Assembly: GCA_030599515.1 (NCBI GenBank)
Contig: JAUVNV010000113.1
Span: forward strand, 1-7,950
Direction: 5' to 3'
DNA from: Acidimicrobiia bacterium
GTDB lineage: Bacteria > Actinomycetota > Acidimicrobiia > Spongiisociales > UBA5794
Length of the DNA: 7,950 nt
Position numbers and translations under genes: made by a program. The notes below the pieces were generated by a model. It was not told where the DNA came from. It searched no databases and saw only the letters and a list, made by a program, of their open reading frames with translations. This document shows, one piece after another, positions 6,814 through 7,950 of the stretch; within the stretch, counting starts at the first letter, position 1; each line of letters opens with the position of its first letter.

Positions 6814-7866
6814 TCAGAGGAACGCGTCGAGGCCTTCGACGCCGTGGAGGAGTTCGTTGAGACCGTCCACGGTCGTGGGTGACTCGGAGACCCACGGCAC
6901 GGTGACGAGCGGTACCCCGTACCGCTCGGCGATGCCCTCCATGGACGTCGCCTGCCGGCGTGCCTCACCACCCCATCTGACCAGGTTCGCCTTGAGATTG
7001 GCCCGGAGTTCGGCATCGGGGATACCGCGGATCGGTTGACGGGAGGCGACGGTCCATTCGAGAGGCAACGCGCGATTCAAGATCACGGCGGCCGGATCGA
7101 TCGAGACCTCCGTCAGTTCCTCGAAGAACCGGAGTACCTCAGCCACCGGCGCCGGATCCGCTGTTGTGGCAACAAGGGTGGTCGCCCGCTGCTGGTGACG
7201 CTTGATGGTCGATGCGCGGGCAGCGAGTCGGTCGTACATGGTTCGGAGGTCGAGCAGGAACTCGGCGACGTCCTCGAGGAGGGGGCCACCGAGAATCGCG
7301 TCTGCGATCTTGAGGATGGGTCGACCCGTGAACCGGTAGAGGAAGCGACGACCCGGGAGCTGTGATCCGGTGAGCCATCGGAGAAGTTTGCCACCGATGA
7401 GTTCTGCGGTTTGGGACGGGGCGAGGAAGAAGTCGAGTCCGCCGGCTGAGGGTGGTGTGTCGACGACGATCGCGTCCCAGTTGCCCGATTCGATCATCAT
7501 CGACATCGTCTCCGCCGCGGCGAAGGACTGAGCGGCAGGGAATCGGTCGGCGATGGCGCGAAAGTAGTTGTTCTTGAGGAGCCGCTCGCCGACGTCGGGG
7601 TCGCTGTACCGGTGGACGACCCCTTCCCAGGATGCAGAAGCATCGAGCGTCGAGGCCCACCGGCCGGTGACACCGGGCACGGGGGTCGGTTCGTTCGACA
7701 GGGAGTGAAGGTCGAGCGCGTCGGCGAGACGGCGAGCGGGATCCACGGTCATTACGACGGTGCGCCGGTCGGGACCCGCGAGTCGTATGGCAATGGCAGC
7801 CGAGATCGTGGTCTTGCCGACGCCTCCGGCTCCGGTGACGATCAGGGTCGTGGTTTGACGGGTCAT
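6814..7866 (-). CDS. ArsA/Get3-like P-loop ATPase
   Basis: The protein has 350 residues and a single ATPase domain of the SIMIBI class that includes ArsA and Get3. Visible motifs are a Walker A GAGGVGKTT (12-20), VDPARRLADAL (41-51), matching the DPA motif of ArsA/Get3, and the switch II stretch VVDTPPS (134-140), where ArsA has DTAPTG. The deviant Walker A of this class normally carries a signature lysine in GKGGVGKT; here alanine 13 takes that place. Actinobacteria commonly encode two such ATPases side by side (Rv3679-Rv3680 in M. tuberculosis), and this gene resembles the second member. No signal peptide or membrane segment is evident, so it is likely cytosolic. The ATG at 7866 overlaps the upstream stop as ATGA, implying translational coupling. 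I see no arsenite-binding cysteine cluster or other ars genes here, so arsenic transport is not supported. Client or substrate is unknown. Confidence 0.85.
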   Translation of the reverse strand: MTRQTTTLIVTGAGGVGKTTISAAIAIRLAGPDRRTVVMTVDPARRLADALDLHSLSNEPTPVPGVTGRWASTLDASASWEGVVHRYSDPDVGERLLKNNYFRAIADRFPAAQSFAAAETMSMMIESGNWDAIVVDTPPSAGGLDFFLAPSQTAELIGGKLLRWLTGSQLPGRRFLYRFTGRPILKIADAILGGPLLEDVAEFLLDLRTMYDRLAARASTIKRHQQRATTLVATTADPAPVAEVLRFFEELTEVSIDPAAVILNRALPLEWTVASRQPIRGIPDAELRANLKANLVRWGGEARRQATSMEGIAERYGVPLVTVPWVSESPTTVDGLNELLHGVEGLDAFL

Positions 7867-7950
7867 GCGAACGACTCGCAGATCTCGGCGAGCCGTGCCG
7901 CAAACTCGCCGGGGGTATGGAATCCGAAGAGGAATGGGAGCCGGGGATCG
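7863..7950 (-). CDS. C-terminal end of an upstream gene, possibly the partner ArsA-like ATPase (partial)
   Basis: Reading the minus strand from the right edge gives 28 open codons ending in TGA at 7865-7863, which overlaps the ATPase start by four bases. The visible end contains LPFLFGFHTPGEF and then RLAEICESFA. The fragment is too short to assign by motif. The ATGA overlap, and the usual pairing of two ArsA-like ATPases in actinobacteria, make the first member of that pair the best guess. The rest of the gene lies beyond the window. Confidence 0.6.
   Translation of the reverse strand, partial: DPRLPFLFGFHTPGEFAARLAEICESFA

Noticed and set aside
6805..6828. Possible terminator between dnaE and the ATPase gene (GACGC...GCGTC)
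   Set aside because: Only a five-base stem with a long loop, no T-tract, and it reaches into the ATPase coding end; too weak to call.
6814..7866. Arsenite efflux role for the ArsA-like ATPase
   Set aside because: It has a single ATPase domain, no visible metalloid-binding cysteine cluster, and no arsR, arsB, arsC or arsD gene in view.

Overview
The window reads as chromosomal housekeeping DNA from a GC-rich bacterium, most likely a member of the Actinomycetota. The evidence is strong G/C bias at third codon positions, a wax ester synthase/diacylglycerol acyltransferase (WS/DGAT) gene, a TTG-initiated DnaE1-type replicative polymerase, and an overlapping ArsA/Get3-like ATPase gene arranged like the paired ATPases of mycobacteria and streptomycetes. 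A deep-branching class such as Acidimicrobiia is possible, but I cannot prove it from this sequence alone.

Layout from left to right. (1) Bases 1-960, plus strand: the 3' two thirds of a WS/DGAT gene, cut by the left edge. (2) Bases 959-977: a perfect short hairpin between convergent genes. (3) Bases 979-3176, minus strand: a two-gene phosphofructokinase (PFK) operon. The promoter-proximal gene (2028-3176) carries the pyrophosphate-dependent signature GGDDT/PKTMDND. The second gene (979-2004) carries the ATP-type GGDGT combined with PKTIDND. (4) Bases 3177-3297: a 121-base divergent intergenic region. (5) Bases 3298-6804, plus strand: dnaE, the replicative DNA polymerase III alpha subunit, complete at 1168 residues. 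(6) Bases 6814-7866, minus strand: an ArsA/Get3-like ATPase, convergent with dnaE and 9 bases from its stop. (7) Bases 7863-7950, minus strand: the last 28 codons of an upstream gene that overlaps the ATPase start by four bases (ATGA), plausibly the partner ATPase.

Functionally there are four unrelated modules: neutral lipid synthesis, the fructose-6-phosphate/fructose-1,6-bisphosphate step of glycolysis, chromosome replication, and an ATPase of the ArsA/Get3 class. The only pair that clearly works together is the two PFKs, which should catalyse the same carbon step with different phosphoryl donors: one reversible and PPi-linked, one irreversible and ATP-linked.

I saw no mobile element, CRISPR array, tRNA, rRNA or defence system, and no strong candidate for an undescribed system. 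The most notable signals are the tandem PFKs with different donor signatures, the apparent erosion of the E. coli-type allosteric site in the ATP-type PFK, the intact metal-ligand set in the DnaE PHP domain, and the replaced signature lysine in the ATPase.
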